A DNA stretch of 64,000 nucleotides, taken from positions 1 through 64,000 of the forward strand of contig JAWSUF010000016.1 of assembly GCA_033549365.1 (NCBI GenBank). Direction: 5' to 3'. The notes under the pieces were generated by a model, which was given only the letters and a program-made list of their open reading frames with translations, did no database searches and was not told the DNA's origin. This document shows positions 6,671-15,659 of this stretch, piece after piece. Origin of the DNA: Acidobacteriota bacterium. Its GTDB lineage: Bacteria; Acidobacteriota; Aminicenantia; Aminicenantales; Saccharicenantaceae. The translations under genes were made by a program, and so were the position numbers. Position 1 is the stretch's first letter; each line of letters starts with the position of its first letter.

Positions 6671-7840
6671 TTACACAACGTTGTATTCGCGGGAGGGAGT
6701 GCCTTTTCTGAAGCGGCTCAGGCGGAGTTCGGCGATGTCGAGAGTCCGGGCTCGGCCCTCCAGAATTTCCTCGGCCAGAAGAAGGCCGCAAGCGGGGCCG
6801 TGCATGAAGCCGTGGCCGGAAAATCCGGTGATGACGTGGAAACCTTCGATCTCTTCGGCACGGCCGAGGATGGGATGGGCATCGGGCGTGTTCTCATAGA
6901 GACCGGCCCAGCGCGAAGCGATTCCGGCATTTTCGAGAAGCGGCAGACGCCGGCAGGCCGCCTCCAGGTGAACCGCTTCCCAGTCGTCGTCAACGCTCTG
7001 ATCAAAACCGGCCGGTTCGGCGGCGTTGGACATGCCGGTCAGGACGGCCGGGCCTTCGCGGTGAAAGTAAAGGCTCCGGCTGAAGTCGATCACAAACGGC
7101 AGGTCTCCGGGAAGGCCCGGAATCGGCGTTGTGACGGCGATCTGGCGTTTGACGGGCGAGACGGGGATGTCGATCCCGGCCATCCTGCCGACTTGACCGG
7201 CCCAAGAACCCGCGGCATTGACGACAACCGGCGATGAGATGAACCCTTGGGTCGTCGAGACGCCGCGGACGCGACCGGCTTCGACACGAACGCCCATCGC
7301 TTCCACATCCGTCAGGCACACGGCGCCCCGGCGGTGGGCGGTTGCGATATAGCCCTGGACGACGGAGGCCGGGTCGGCCAGGCCGTCATCCGGTCCCCAG
7401 GTTGCGGCCAGGGCATCCGGAAACGCAAAAAGCGGAAGGCGGCGCCGGAGCTCATCTCCGTCCAGCCACTCCGTCCGCACACCCAGACTGTTTTGCAGGG
7501 CCGCCTGCCTCCGGAATTCCCCGATATCCCGCTCGTCGGTCAGAACGAAGAGATAGCCGCATTTTTTGACGCCGGCCGGCTGACCCGTCTCCTCCTCGAA
7601 GCGGTCGAGCATCGGGAGGCTGAGGAGGGACATGCGGATGTTGATTTCGGAGTCGAACTGATGACGGATGCCGCCGGCGCACTTGCCCGTGGCTTCCATT
7701 CCAAAATGCTCCCGGCGTTCTAGGAGGACGACCCGGCGGCAGTTCATACGGGCCAGGTGATAGGCCGTGGATGCCCCCATGACGCCGCCTCCGATGACGA
7801 CGGCATCGGCGGTTTTCGGAAAAGGGGAATCGCCGGCCAT
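6671..7840 (-). CDS. FAD-dependent oxidoreductase of the DAO/sarcosine oxidase-like family
   Basis: The 389-residue protein begins with a Rossmann FAD site (ADAVVIGGGVMGASTAYHL, residues 11-29) and has the family's ERREHFGMEATGKCAGGIRHQF, GPDDGLADPASVV, VVNAAGSWAG and C-terminal GFSGHGFMHGPACG. Such enzymes oxidise secondary or primary amines of amino acids to imines with FAD. It lies 6 nt behind an ornithine-cyclodeaminase-like gene, which suggests handling of an imino acid or N-alkyl amino acid. The substrate (sarcosine, glycine, proline or opine type) cannot be assigned. No signal peptide is visible, so it is probably cytoplasmic. Confidence 0.8.
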   Translation of the reverse strand: MAGDSPFPKTADAVVIGGGVMGASTAYHLARMNCRRVVLLERREHFGMEATGKCAGGIRHQFDSEINIRMSLLSLPMLDRFEEETGQPAGVKKCGYLFVLTDERDIGEFRRQAALQNSLGVRTEWLDGDELRRRLPLFAFPDALAATWGPDDGLADPASVVQGYIATAHRRGAVCLTDVEAMGVRVEAGRVRGVSTTQGFISSPVVVNAAGSWAGQVGRMAGIDIPVSPVKRQIAVTTPIPGLPGDLPFVIDFSRSLYFHREGPAVLTGMSNAAEPAGFDQSVDDDWEAVHLEAACRRLPLLENAGIASRWAGLYENTPDAHPILGRAEEIEGFHVITGFSGHGFMHGPACGLLLAEEILEGRARTLDIAELRLSRFRKGTPSREYNVV

Positions 7841-7846
7841 CGCGCC

Positions 7847-8821
7847 TCAGAGAGGAAGCCGGACGCCGAGACCGCGCTCGACCGCCCTCCGGAGGACTTC
7901 GGGAGCGACGGCCATATCCCCGATGGCCAAGCCGAGATTCATGGCCATTGTTCGTTCGGAGGCGTTCTCGCGGCCGGGCTTTCGTCCGGCCAGGATCTCG
8001 CCGAGGTCGGCGTATGGGTCGGGCGTTTGCCGGAAATAGCCGACCGTCCGGTAGTACTGAAACTGGGGGATGTCGTCCGTCGCCAGCTTGTCCATTTGAA
8101 GGAGGGCTTCGGGCTTCCAGTAGGAATCGAAATCCACGGCGCCGGCGAAGGCCCCGGGTTGCAGCCAATCCTTTTCGATCACGGGATCGGGATTTTTGAG
8201 CAGAGGGCCGGCGGTCACGACGAGGTCGCTTGCCTCGACGGCCCGGCGGGGTTCGGAGACGGGATCGATCTCCAGCCCCAACTTCGGGGACATCTCTTCG
8301 ATGAAGGCTTTGAGGGCCGGGGCGGAGATGTCGTAGGCCAAGACGCGCTTCAGCGGAAAAATCGAGGCCAGCGCCAGAAGATGCGTCCTGCCCTGGAGGC
8401 CGCAGCCCAGGATCGCGGCTGTTTCGCTGTCGGGACGGGCCAGGCGCCGGGCTGCGACCGCGGTCGCCCCGGCCGTGCGGTAACCCGTGATCCAGGTGCA
8501 GTCCATGATCGCCGTGGGCAGCCCGGTTTCGACATCGTTGAGGATGATCAGCCCCGAGATATAGGGAAGGCCGCGGCGCGGGTTTTCCGGAAAGCCGCCG
8601 ACCCATTTGATCCCGGCCGCCCGCATCTTCGGAATGAGCGCGGGCATGGCGTGGATGAAGGCGTCGGGACCCGGGTGAATGCCGGGCTTGGGGGGCATCT
8701 CCACCCGGCCCTCCCCTTTTTCCAGGAAGGCCGTCTCCATCAGGGCGATGACGGTCGGCATGTCAAGGCCGGCCGCCTCAACGTCCGTACGGGATAAATA
8801 AAGCAGGCTTGTATCTTTCAT
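7847..8821 (-). CDS. Ornithine cyclodeaminase / mu-crystallin family protein
   Basis: The ATG at 8821 has GGAGG 4 nt upstream and gives 324 residues; the longer in-frame extension reads through promoter sequence. Family features are the N-terminal LYLSRTDVEAAGL, IKWVGGFPENPRRGLP, MDCTWITGYRTAGATAVAARRLA and the NAD-binding AAILGCGLQGRTHLLAL. Members include ornithine cyclodeaminase, alanine dehydrogenase and ketimine reductases, all NAD(P)-dependent on amino or imino acids. Pairing with the FAD oxidoreductase 6 nt downstream favours a catabolic amino/imino-acid interconversion. The precise substrate is unknown. Confidence 0.82.
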   Translation of the reverse strand: MKDTSLLYLSRTDVEAAGLDMPTVIALMETAFLEKGEGRVEMPPKPGIHPGPDAFIHAMPALIPKMRAAGIKWVGGFPENPRRGLPYISGLIILNDVETGLPTAIMDCTWITGYRTAGATAVAARRLARPDSETAAILGCGLQGRTHLLALASIFPLKRVLAYDISAPALKAFIEEMSPKLGLEIDPVSEPRRAVEASDLVVTAGPLLKNPDPVIEKDWLQPGAFAGAVDFDSYWKPEALLQMDKLATDDIPQFQYYRTVGYFRQTPDPYADLGEILAGRKPGRENASERTMAMNLGLAIGDMAVAPEVLRRAVERGLGVRLPL

Positions 8822-8836
8822 GATGCCTCCGCGGCT

Positions 8837-8866
8837 ATTGTAGGCCGAACGGGCGGAACGCCGCAA
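8837..8866 (-). promoter_or_regulatory. Promoter of the cyclodeaminase-oxidoreductase pair
   Basis: TTGCGG (8861-8866), 18 nt, TACAAT (8837-8842) on the minus strand, about 15 nt from the start codon at 8821. It is divergent from the rhamnosidase promoter. Confidence 0.5.
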
Positions 8867-8875
8867 CGGCCCCGG

Positions 8876-8904
8876 TTGCCTCACGCGATGTTTCTTCGCA
8901 TAAT
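8876..8904 (+). promoter_or_regulatory. Promoter of the rhamnosidase-lyxose isomerase genes
   Basis: TTGCCT (8876-8881), 17 nt, CATAAT (8899-8904), followed by a strong AGGAGG Shine-Dalgarno (8911-8916) 8 nt before the ATG at 8925. Confidence 0.6.
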
Positions 8905-8924
8905 AGCCGGAGGAGGTGTCGCCC

Positions 8925-11516
8925 ATGACGATTCAAACACGGAAGAAAGGCCCGCAGCCTCCGCACGGTCTCCGATGTGAATATCTCGAAAATCCCCTCG
9001 GCGTCGACGTCCGGGCGCCGCGCTTCTTCTGGATTTGCGACCATTATGGTCGGGCCCAAAAACCGACGGTCTGCCGGGTCATCGTGTCGACGGCTTTCGG
9101 CGCCGCAACCGCCGACATGTGGGACAGCGGCCGGATGGAAGGGCCGGACACGCCTTACGTCGTCTATTCCGGAAAACCTCTCGAAAGCGACCGGACCTAT
9201 TTCTGGAAGGTCAAGTGGTGGGACCGCGACGGCCGGGAAAGCCCCTGGAGCCGGACGGCGTCTTTCGGCACGGGTCTATTCGAGCCTTCGGATTGGACGG
9301 GGGAATGGATCGGGGGCGGCGGACTTCTGCGCCGGGAATTCACGCTTCCCGCCGAACCGATCCGGGCCCGGGCCTACATCTGCGGCCTGGGATACAACGA
9401 ACTGCGGATCAACGGCCGCAAAGCCGGTGAGGCGGTCCTGGATCCGGGATGGACGATCTACGAAAAGCGTGTCCTCTACGCCGTCCACGATGTCACGCCT
9501 TTTCTCAAGAAAGGTGCGAACGCAGTCGGAGTCATGCTCGGCGCGGGCTGGTTCAAGGGGCGGGCTTTGCGCTTCCGCCTGACCGTCGTCTGCGCCGGCG
9601 GACGGACGGTTGACCTCGCGAGCGACGATTCGTGGACGGCGGCCGCCGGACCGATCGTCGAGGACAGCCTGTTCGACGGCGAAACCTATGACGCGCGCCG
9701 GGACGAGCCGGGATGGGACGCCCCGGGGTTCAAGGCGAAGAGCTGGACGCCGGCCGAGCGCATCGAGGGTCCGGCCGGAGTGCCGTCCTCGCAGATGATG
9801 CCGCCGATCCGGGTCGTCGATACCCTGGTGCCGCGGGCCATGTCGAATCCGCGCCCCGGCGTCTTTGTCTTCGACATGGGCCGGAACTTCAGCGGATGGG
9901 CGGCGATCCGGGTGAGCGGACCCGCGGGCGCCGAAATCCGGCTTCGGTTCGCCGAGCTTCTCTATCCCGACGGAACCCTCAACCGCGAAAATCTCCGCAG
10001 CGCCCGGGCCGAGGACCGCTTTATCCTCAAGGGCGAAGGCGTCGAAACCTGGGAGCCGCGTTTCACTTATCACGGTTTTCGCTATGTCGAGCTTTCGGGT
10101 TGGCCGGGCGTGCCGCAGATCGACAGTGTCAGGGGACGGGTCGTACATACCGGAGTCGAGCCCGCCGGAAATTTCGCGGCCTCGAAGCCCGTTCTCAACC
10201 GCATTCAGGACATCCTCCTGTGGGGCCTGAAAAGCAATCTTCACTCCGTCCCGACGGATTGCTGCCAACGCGACGAGCGCATGGGCTGGATGGGTGACGC
10301 CCAGGCCACGGCGGAGACGGCGATTTTGAACTTCGACATGGCCGCCTTTTACACGAATTTCATCCGCAACATCCGCGACGTCCAGGGCGAAGACGGGAGC
10401 ATCACGGACACCGTCCCGCACGTCTGGGGCAAGCGGCCGGCCGACCCGGCCTGGGGTGCGGCCTATCCCCTGCTCTGCCGGGCGATGTTCCGGTATTACG
10501 GAGACCGGCGCGTGCTCGAGGAGAACTATGAGGGCCTCAAAGCTTATGTCGAGTTCCTGCGGAGCAAGGCTGAAGACGGATTGGTGCGTTACAGTTGGTA
10601 CGGCGACTGGGTGGCCCTCGAAAAATGTCCGGGGAGCCTCGTCTCGTCATTTTATTATCTGTCGGGCGTGCGGATCCTGGCCGCGGCGGCCGGAGCGTTG
10701 GGGCGGGAGGATGATGCGCGGGTATACGGGGAGCTGGCCGAAGAGATCCGGGAGGCCTTCCACAGGAATTACTTCGATCCGAAGACGGGAAGCTACGGCC
10801 CGTCCCAGACGGCCAACGTGTTGGCGCTTTATCTCGACATCCCTCCTGAGGATGTCCGGGTCAAGGTCTGGGACAGCCTGTTCGACAACATCGTCTACGG
10901 ACACGACTCTCACCTGACGACAGGCATCATCGGCACGAAGTATATTCTGGAATATCTGGCGCGGCGCGGAAACGCCGACCTGGCCTACGACATCGCCGGG
11001 CAGGAGACCTATCCGAGCTGGGGTCACATGATCGCCGAAGGCGCGACCACGGTCTGGGAGTTGTGGCAGAAGCGGGAAGGCCCGTCCATGAATTCCCACA
11101 ATCACCCGATGCTGGGCAGCATCGGCGCCTGGTTCTTCAAGGCCCTGGGCGGGATCGAACCGGACGACGGGGCGCCCGGCTTCGGCCGGATTCTTTTCCG
11201 GCCGCGCATGGTGCGCGACCTCGGGCATGCGGCGGCGGCGACCCGGACCGTGAGGGGCGGGGCGGCCTGCTCCTGGTCGAGGGGCGACGGCCGGACGCGC
11301 GTCGAGATCGTCGTTCCCGTCGGCGGAGAGGGCGAGGTCCGGATTCCGACATTCAATTATCGGCGCATTGAAATCGTGGAAAGCGGGCGGCCGGTCTGGT
11401 CGGACGGAGCGTTCGCGCCGGGTGTGGACGGCGTTGCCGGGGGAAGACGGGACGGCAAAGAAATCGTTCTTCTGATCGGGTCCGGACGGTACGTTTTTGA
11501 AATGACGGGAGAATAG
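8925..11516 (+). CDS. Alpha-L-rhamnosidase (GH78)
   Basis: The ATG at 8925 has AGGAGG 8 nt upstream. The 863-residue enzyme shows the GH78 layout: an N-terminal fibronectin-like region (GVDVRAPRFFW, DRTYFWKVKWWD), the accessory beta domain (FTLPAEPIRARAYICGLGYN, ALRFRLTVV), then the (alpha/alpha)6 barrel with TDCCQRDERMGWMGDAQ, which holds the acidic catalytic residues, and a C-terminal beta domain. It releases terminal rhamnose from plant or microbial glycans and glycosides. No signal peptide is seen, so it probably acts in the cytoplasm on imported glycosides. The lyxose isomerase 50 nt downstream and the transporter after it form a small sugar-related block. Confidence 0.9.
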   Translation: MTIQTRKKGPQPPHGLRCEYLENPLGVDVRAPRFFWICDHYGRAQKPTVCRVIVSTAFGAATADMWDSGRMEGPDTPYVVYSGKPLESDRTYFWKVKWWDRDGRESPWSRTASFGTGLFEPSDWTGEWIGGGGLLRREFTLPAEPIRARAYICGLGYNELRINGRKAGEAVLDPGWTIYEKRVLYAVHDVTPFLKKGANAVGVMLGAGWFKGRALRFRLTVVCAGGRTVDLASDDSWTAAAGPIVEDSLFDGETYDARRDEPGWDAPGFKAKSWTPAERIEGPAGVPSSQMMPPIRVVDTLVPRAMSNPRPGVFVFDMGRNFSGWAAIRVSGPAGAEIRLRFAELLYPDGTLNRENLRSARAEDRFILKGEGVETWEPRFTYHGFRYVELSGWPGVPQIDSVRGRVVHTGVEPAGNFAASKPVLNRIQDILLWGLKSNLHSVPTDCCQRDERMGWMGDAQATAETAILNFDMAAFYTNFIRNIRDVQGEDGSITDTVPHVWGKRPADPAWGAAYPLLCRAMFRYYGDRRVLEENYEGLKAYVEFLRSKAEDGLVRYSWYGDWVALEKCPGSLVSSFYYLSGVRILAAAAGALGREDDARVYGELAEEIREAFHRNYFDPKTGSYGPSQTANVLALYLDIPPEDVRVKVWDSLFDNIVYGHDSHLTTGIIGTKYILEYLARRGNADLAYDIAGQETYPSWGHMIAEGATTVWELWQKREGPSMNSHNHPMLGSIGAWFFKALGGIEPDDGAPGFGRILFRPRMVRDLGHAAAATRTVRGGAACSWSRGDGRTRVEIVVPVGGEGEVRIPTFNYRRIEIVESGRPVWSDGAFAPGVDGVAGGRRDGKEIVLLIGSGRYVFEMTGE

Positions 11517-11566
11517 AGCGATCGAGGAAGGCGGGAGATTGCAAAATCGGATATGAGAGGTCGGAC

Positions 11567-12109
11567 ATGAACAAAGAGGACGTCGAGAAAATCCGAAAAA
11601 GGGCGGCGGCCGTCATGGAGGAGGCCGGGATCGTTCTCCGGCCGGAGGAGGCGGCCGAAATCGAAGTTTCGGATTTTGGGCTCGGCGACATCCTGAACGT
11701 CGGGCTGCAGGTGGTCGTTTACGTCAACACCGGGGGATACTGCGCCAAGGACATCATCCTCTTTCCGCGCCAGATCTGTCCCGAGCACCGCCACCCGCCG
11801 GTCGACGAGCGGAACCGCGGCAAGCAGGAGACCTTCCGATGCCGGCGGGGCGAGGTTTATCTGTATATTCCAGGGGAGCCGGCGGCGAAGCCGAATGCGG
11901 TCATTCCGGAAGGCTACCGCAAAGATTTTACGGTGTGGCGGGAAATCGTCCTGAAGCCCGGGGACCAACACACGCTCGCGCCGAACACGCTCCACTGGTT
12001 TCAGGCCGGTGACGAAGGGGCGGTGCTGTCCGAATTTTCGTCGACCAGCACCGACGAAAACGACATCTGGACGGACGCCCGGATGCGCCGCCTCCCCGAA
12101 ATCGATTGA
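11567..12109 (+). CDS. D-lyxose ketol-isomerase (cupin)
   Basis: The 180-residue cupin carries CPEHRHPPVDERNRGKQETF followed by CRRGEVYLYIPG and, later, TLAPNTLHWFQAGDEGAVLSEF. The HxH, Glu and late His residues form the metal site of the D-lyxose isomerase family, which interconverts D-lyxose and D-xylulose and can act on mannose/fructose. GAGAGG precedes the ATG. It follows the rhamnosidase by 50 nt in the same direction, so co-transcription is likely, pointing to use of rare pentoses or deoxyhexoses. The family is clear; the physiological sugar is inferred. Confidence 0.85.
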   Translation: MNKEDVEKIRKRAAAVMEEAGIVLRPEEAAEIEVSDFGLGDILNVGLQVVVYVNTGGYCAKDIILFPRQICPEHRHPPVDERNRGKQETFRCRRGEVYLYIPGEPAAKPNAVIPEGYRKDFTVWREIVLKPGDQHTLAPNTLHWFQAGDEGAVLSEFSSTSTDENDIWTDARMRRLPEID

Positions 12110-12118
12110 AAAAATAAG

Positions 12119-12146
12119 TTGAAAATTTCGGTGGGCGGGGCATAAT
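12119..12146 (+). promoter_or_regulatory. Promoter of the NSS transporter, start codon 7 nt after the -10
   Basis: TTGAAA (12119-12124), 16 nt, CATAAT (12141-12146). The ATG is at 12154, so the mRNA would be leaderless or nearly so. A short AGGT lies only 3 nt before the ATG. Confidence 0.5.
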
Positions 12147-12153
12147 AGGTCTT

Positions 12154-13620
12154 ATGAAAAGTTCGGACCTGTTCGCCTCGCGCTGGGGCATCATCTTCGC
12201 GGGCCTGGGGATGGCCGTCGGGACCGGGAATCTGTGGCGATTTCCCCGCATCGTCGCCCAGTACGGCGGAGGAGCGTTCATCATCCCCTGGATGATTTTC
12301 CTGTTCATGTGGTCGATCCCCCTCCTGATCATCGAACTTTCGATCGGGCGGAAGACGCGCCGGAGCGTCGTCGGTTCCTTCCGGGAACTGGGCGGCGAGA
12401 AATACACCTGGATGGGCATGTTCGTCGCCTTTGTCCCCACGGCGATCACTTTCTATTATGCGGTCGTGGCCGGCTGGTGCCTGAAGTACTTTTTCGCCTC
12501 GACGTTCCACGGCCTCATTCATAAGGACACCATTGCCTACTGGCGCCTGTTTTCCGCATCCTGGGAACCTCTCGTCTACCATGTTGCGGCCATCGCCCTG
12601 GGCTGTTTCATCATTTACTCGGGCATCGTCAAAGGCATCGAGCGGACGAATAAAATCCTCATCCCGGCGCTTTTCGGCATCCTCCTCATCAGCATCGTGC
12701 GCGTCCTGACCCTTCCGGGGGCCGGGGCCGGCCTCAATTTCCTGTTCTCGCCGAACCTGTCGCTGCTCGGGGACTATCGGGTCTGGCTGAACGCCCTCAG
12801 TCAATCGGCCTGGTCGACGGGCGCCGGTTGGGGACTGATCCTGACCTACGCCATCTATTCCCACAGAAACCAGAATCCGGTGCGCACCGCGGCCACATTG
12901 GGTTTAGGGGATAACACGGCGTCGCTTCTCGCCGCGACGCTCATCGTACCCACAGTTTTTTCCTACTTCGCCGGCCCGGCCTTTTCCCAGGACAAAGTCA
13001 TGGAAGTCCTTAAAACCGACAACCTGGGTTTGACCTTCATCTGGATTCCCCAGCTCTTTGCCAAGATCCCGGGCGGAGCGTTTTTCCTTTCCCTCTTTTT
13101 CCTCGCCCTCTGTTTCGCCGCCATTACGTCGCTGATCTCCCAGCTCGAACTGATCGCCAGCGTCTTCATCGATGCCGGCTTCACGAGGAAAAAGGCCGTC
13201 ATAACCGTCGGTGTCCTCTGCACTGTCATGGGACTGCCGTCGGCCATGAGCCTGGCCTTCTTCAATAACCAGGACTGGGTCTGGGGCCTGGGCCTCATGG
13301 TCAACGGCCTGTTTCTGACGTTTCTCGTTCTCCGGGTCGGGCCGAGGAAATTCCGGGAAGAGATCATCTCGACGCCGGAATGTCCGGTCCGGCTGGGGCG
13401 GGGATTCGACTTTCTGGTCGGCGTGCTGCTGCCCGTCCAGGTGGCCGTGATGCTCGGCTGGTGGTTCTATTCGGCCTACTCGGGAGATCCCGAAAACTGG
13501 CTCAAGATCTTCTCCGTGGAGTCTCTGGGAACGGTCTTCTTCCAATGGGCCATAGCCATCGCCGTTTTCCTCTTCCTGAATAAAACTCTGAATGCGAGGT
13601 TCAAGAAATATGAATCCTGA
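12154..13620 (+). CDS. Sodium-dependent transporter, neurotransmitter:sodium symporter (NSS/SNF) family
   Basis: The 488-residue membrane protein starts with RWGIIFAGLGMAVGTGNLWR, the TM1 signature of bacterial NSS (LeuT/MhsT-like) carriers whose unwound helix binds sodium and substrate. FPRIVAQYGGGAFIIPW and LIIELSIGRKTR follow, then about 11 membrane helices. These symporters import amino acids or similar amines using the sodium gradient. The ATG is 7 nt behind a -10 box. A 33-residue membrane peptide overlaps its 3' end and resembles the MetS small subunit found with some NSS carriers. The substrate is unknown; amino acids are most likely. Confidence 0.9.
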   Translation: MKSSDLFASRWGIIFAGLGMAVGTGNLWRFPRIVAQYGGGAFIIPWMIFLFMWSIPLLIIELSIGRKTRRSVVGSFRELGGEKYTWMGMFVAFVPTAITFYYAVVAGWCLKYFFASTFHGLIHKDTIAYWRLFSASWEPLVYHVAAIALGCFIIYSGIVKGIERTNKILIPALFGILLISIVRVLTLPGAGAGLNFLFSPNLSLLGDYRVWLNALSQSAWSTGAGWGLILTYAIYSHRNQNPVRTAATLGLGDNTASLLAATLIVPTVFSYFAGPAFSQDKVMEVLKTDNLGLTFIWIPQLFAKIPGGAFFLSLFFLALCFAAITSLISQLELIASVFIDAGFTRKKAVITVGVLCTVMGLPSAMSLAFFNNQDWVWGLGLMVNGLFLTFLVLRVGPRKFREEIISTPECPVRLGRGFDFLVGVLLPVQVAVMLGWWFYSAYSGDPENWLKIFSVESLGTVFFQWAIAIAVFLFLNKTLNARFKKYES

Positions 13621-13711
13621 TGCCCTGATCTTCATGATTGCGATCTTCAGCCTGTGCCTGGGCGGGTTTATCTACTGCGTTGTGACCTCGAAGGACAAAA
13701 AGAAAGACTGA
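13610..13711 (+). CDS. MetS-like small subunit of the NSS transporter
   Basis: This is a 33-residue ORF whose ATG lies 11 nt inside the end of the transporter gene. It encodes MNPDALIFMIAIFSLCLGGF, one hydrophobic helix, ending in a lysine-rich tail (TSKDKKKD). A one-helix partner directly after an NSS gene is the known arrangement of methionine/alanine importers with a MetS small subunit. The overlap implies coupled translation. The start context is GAAAT, without a strong Shine-Dalgarno. Function is inferred from size, topology and position. Confidence 0.72.
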   Translation: MNPDALIFMIAIFSLCLGGFIYCVVTSKDKKKD

Positions 13712-13838
13712 ACCCGGTGCAATTTCTCCGGTAATCGGCTTTCTGGTCGCGGCTCAATACGACTTCAGAGTTTGTGCTATATGCATTATTTTCTGTAATA
13801 TCCGGAAGTCCAAGCCGTGAAAAAACACGAAAGCAGGA

Positions 13839-15422
13839 TTATTCAGCGCGGAGGCTGGGGAGGGCGAGGGCGGAGGGGGCGACGGCGATTCCGCCGCGGG
13901 ACGTGCAGCGGAGCTCGGAAGGCAGCATCCGGCCGGAAGCCAGCGAGGCATCGACGGTTTCATCGAGCGGAATCGGATTGTCATAGCCGCCGAGAATGAG
14001 ATCGGCGCAGACAAAGGCCGAAGCGGCCGCCGCGGCGTTTCGCGTGTGGCAGGGAATCTCGCAGGCGCCCTGGACGAGGTCGCAAACCGAGCCCATGGTG
14101 TTCTGAAGCGCGATCGCGGCGGCATCGGCCGCCTGACGGGCCGTTCCGCCCGCGGCCTCGACCACGGCGGCTGCGGCCATGGCTCCCGCGGCGCCGATTT
14201 CGACCTGACAGCCGGCGACTTCGGCGGCGAAGGTCGCGCGCTGAGCGATGATGAGACCGGCCGCGGATGCGGCGAATAGAGCCCGAAGAACCCGATCCTC
14301 CGGAAATCCCATATCCTCGGCCAGGGTGACGGCGACTCCGGGAAGGGTTCCCGCCGAACCGCCGGTCGGGGCGGCGCAGACGATTCCCGCGGAATTCGTC
14401 ATATGCATGACGGCCATGGCCCGTGCGGCGGCGCGTGTGTGAAGGCCGCCTGCGGGAAGCGTCCCTTTCTTCTCGGCTTCCAGGATTTTCGCCGCCGTCG
14501 GGCGAAGCTGCTGCATCCAGTCGCCGCGGCCGGCAAGTCCCTCCTTCACGGACATCCGCATGACTTCGAAGCGGGCGGCCATCTCCGCCAGAATCTCGGC
14601 TTCCGACAAACCGAGGACGGCGGATTCATAGGCGATTGCGGCCTCGCCGAGAGACTTGCCCTGCGCTTCGGCAAAGGCGATCATATCCGCGCCGCTCGAA
14701 AAAGGTGGATCGCCGCGCCGGACAAAAAAAACGGGATAGGCGACCCGGACGGAGCGGACGCCGGGGAGCGATGCCAGGCGCGCCTTTAAATCGTCGAACG
14801 GCCGGCCGCCGCATGATCCTTCCGGCGGGACGTTCGCGCCATATGCGGCTACGAGAACCTCATCTCCCTTTCCCGCTATTTCGGAAGCGTTAATATCCGG
14901 GCCGGAGTTCGAGAGAATTTTAACGACGGCCTGGGCAGATTCTTTTTTCGTCCAAACAAAAACGTCGCCGGTTTTTCCGGATATCTCCACGGGGAAGCCC
15001 TCGATCTCCCGGATCCGGACACCGCCTCCGCCGGTGGACTCCGCCGTGAGAACACAGCGCGACCCTCCCCCGCCTTCAAGTTCGATCCTGACCGTGTTGG
15101 GGTGTTCCGCACCCGGAAGTGACTCGACGGCGAAAGACAAGTCCAACCCTTCTGCATCGGCGATGTCCAGCATTTCGCGGAACCGGTCATCCGTGAGCGG
15201 CCGATCCAGGAATCCCACCACAAAGGCCAGGTCGGCGCCCTGCTGGCGGAAGGTTTGGGCATAGGATCCCCGGGGATCGAAGGTCAGCTTCGCCCGGGCG
15301 GGTGCCTCGCTAAAAAGCGAGCGCGCCAACCTGGCGATCCGGTAGGAACCGGCCGTATGCGAGCTTGACGGCCCCCGCATGACCGGGCCGAGAACATCGT
15401 TGAATATGCTGATGAAGGTCAT
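13839..15422 (-). CDS. sdaA: L-serine dehydratase, iron-sulfur dependent, beta-alpha single chain
   Basis: The 527-residue enzyme begins with the beta domain (FNDVLGPVMRGPSSSHTAG) and ends with the alpha domain containing SAGIVCAAPTGGSAGTLPG, SVCDLVQGACEIPCHTRN and downstream alanine-rich helices. These cysteines ligate the oxygen-sensitive 4Fe-4S cluster that deaminates serine to pyruvate and ammonia. The domain order is as in E. coli SdaA, though the chain is about 70 residues longer. The ATG follows GAGG. The gene stands alone, converging on the NSS genes across 127 bp in which no terminator was seen. It fits an amino-acid-fermenting, oxygen-sensitive physiology. Confidence 0.92.
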   Translation of the reverse strand: MTFISIFNDVLGPVMRGPSSSHTAGSYRIARLARSLFSEAPARAKLTFDPRGSYAQTFRQQGADLAFVVGFLDRPLTDDRFREMLDIADAEGLDLSFAVESLPGAEHPNTVRIELEGGGGSRCVLTAESTGGGGVRIREIEGFPVEISGKTGDVFVWTKKESAQAVVKILSNSGPDINASEIAGKGDEVLVAAYGANVPPEGSCGGRPFDDLKARLASLPGVRSVRVAYPVFFVRRGDPPFSSGADMIAFAEAQGKSLGEAAIAYESAVLGLSEAEILAEMAARFEVMRMSVKEGLAGRGDWMQQLRPTAAKILEAEKKGTLPAGGLHTRAAARAMAVMHMTNSAGIVCAAPTGGSAGTLPGVAVTLAEDMGFPEDRVLRALFAASAAGLIIAQRATFAAEVAGCQVEIGAAGAMAAAAVVEAAGGTARQAADAAAIALQNTMGSVCDLVQGACEIPCHTRNAAAAASAFVCADLILGGYDNPIPLDETVDASLASGRMLPSELRCTSRGGIAVAPSALALPSLRAE

Positions 15423-15437
15423 ATGCGCCTCGCCGGG

Positions 15438-15466
15438 ATTTTATCCTATCGCCGCCCGTCCCGCAA
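15438..15466 (-). promoter_or_regulatory. Promoter of the serine dehydratase gene
   Basis: TTGCGG (15461-15466), 17 nt, TAAAAT (15438-15443) on the minus strand, 15 nt before the ATG at 15422. The inverted-repeat element at 15479 begins only 12 nt upstream of the -35. Confidence 0.5.
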
Positions 15467-15478
15467 TATTCAAAACTT

Positions 15479-15636
15479 CGGCATCTCAGCGCACAGCCTC
15501 GGCGCCGGGGCTGTGCGCGGGTCGAGGTTGCCGCAGCGATGAGGAGCGGACTGCGCAGGCGTAGTTGAGCTACGTCGAGCAGGCCGCAACGAAATCGATG
15601 CGGTGAGATCGGCACGCCCGTAGGGCTGAAATGCCG
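15479..15636. repeat. 158-bp structured element with terminal inverted repeats (MITE-like)
   Basis: The ends are imperfect inverted repeats (CGGCATCTCAGCGC at 15479-15492; GGGCTGAAATGCCG at 15623-15636, 12 of 14 matching as reverse complement). Inside are a perfect 10-bp stem GCGCACAGCC/GGCTGTGCGC, a CGTAG-TTGAG-CTACG hairpin and pairing between GTTGC and GCAAC further apart. No ORF of note is present. This looks like a non-autonomous mobile or REP-type element, but an RNA function cannot be excluded. Confidence 0.55.
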
Positions 15637-15659
15637 GGAAAAAAGGAAAATTTGAATAC

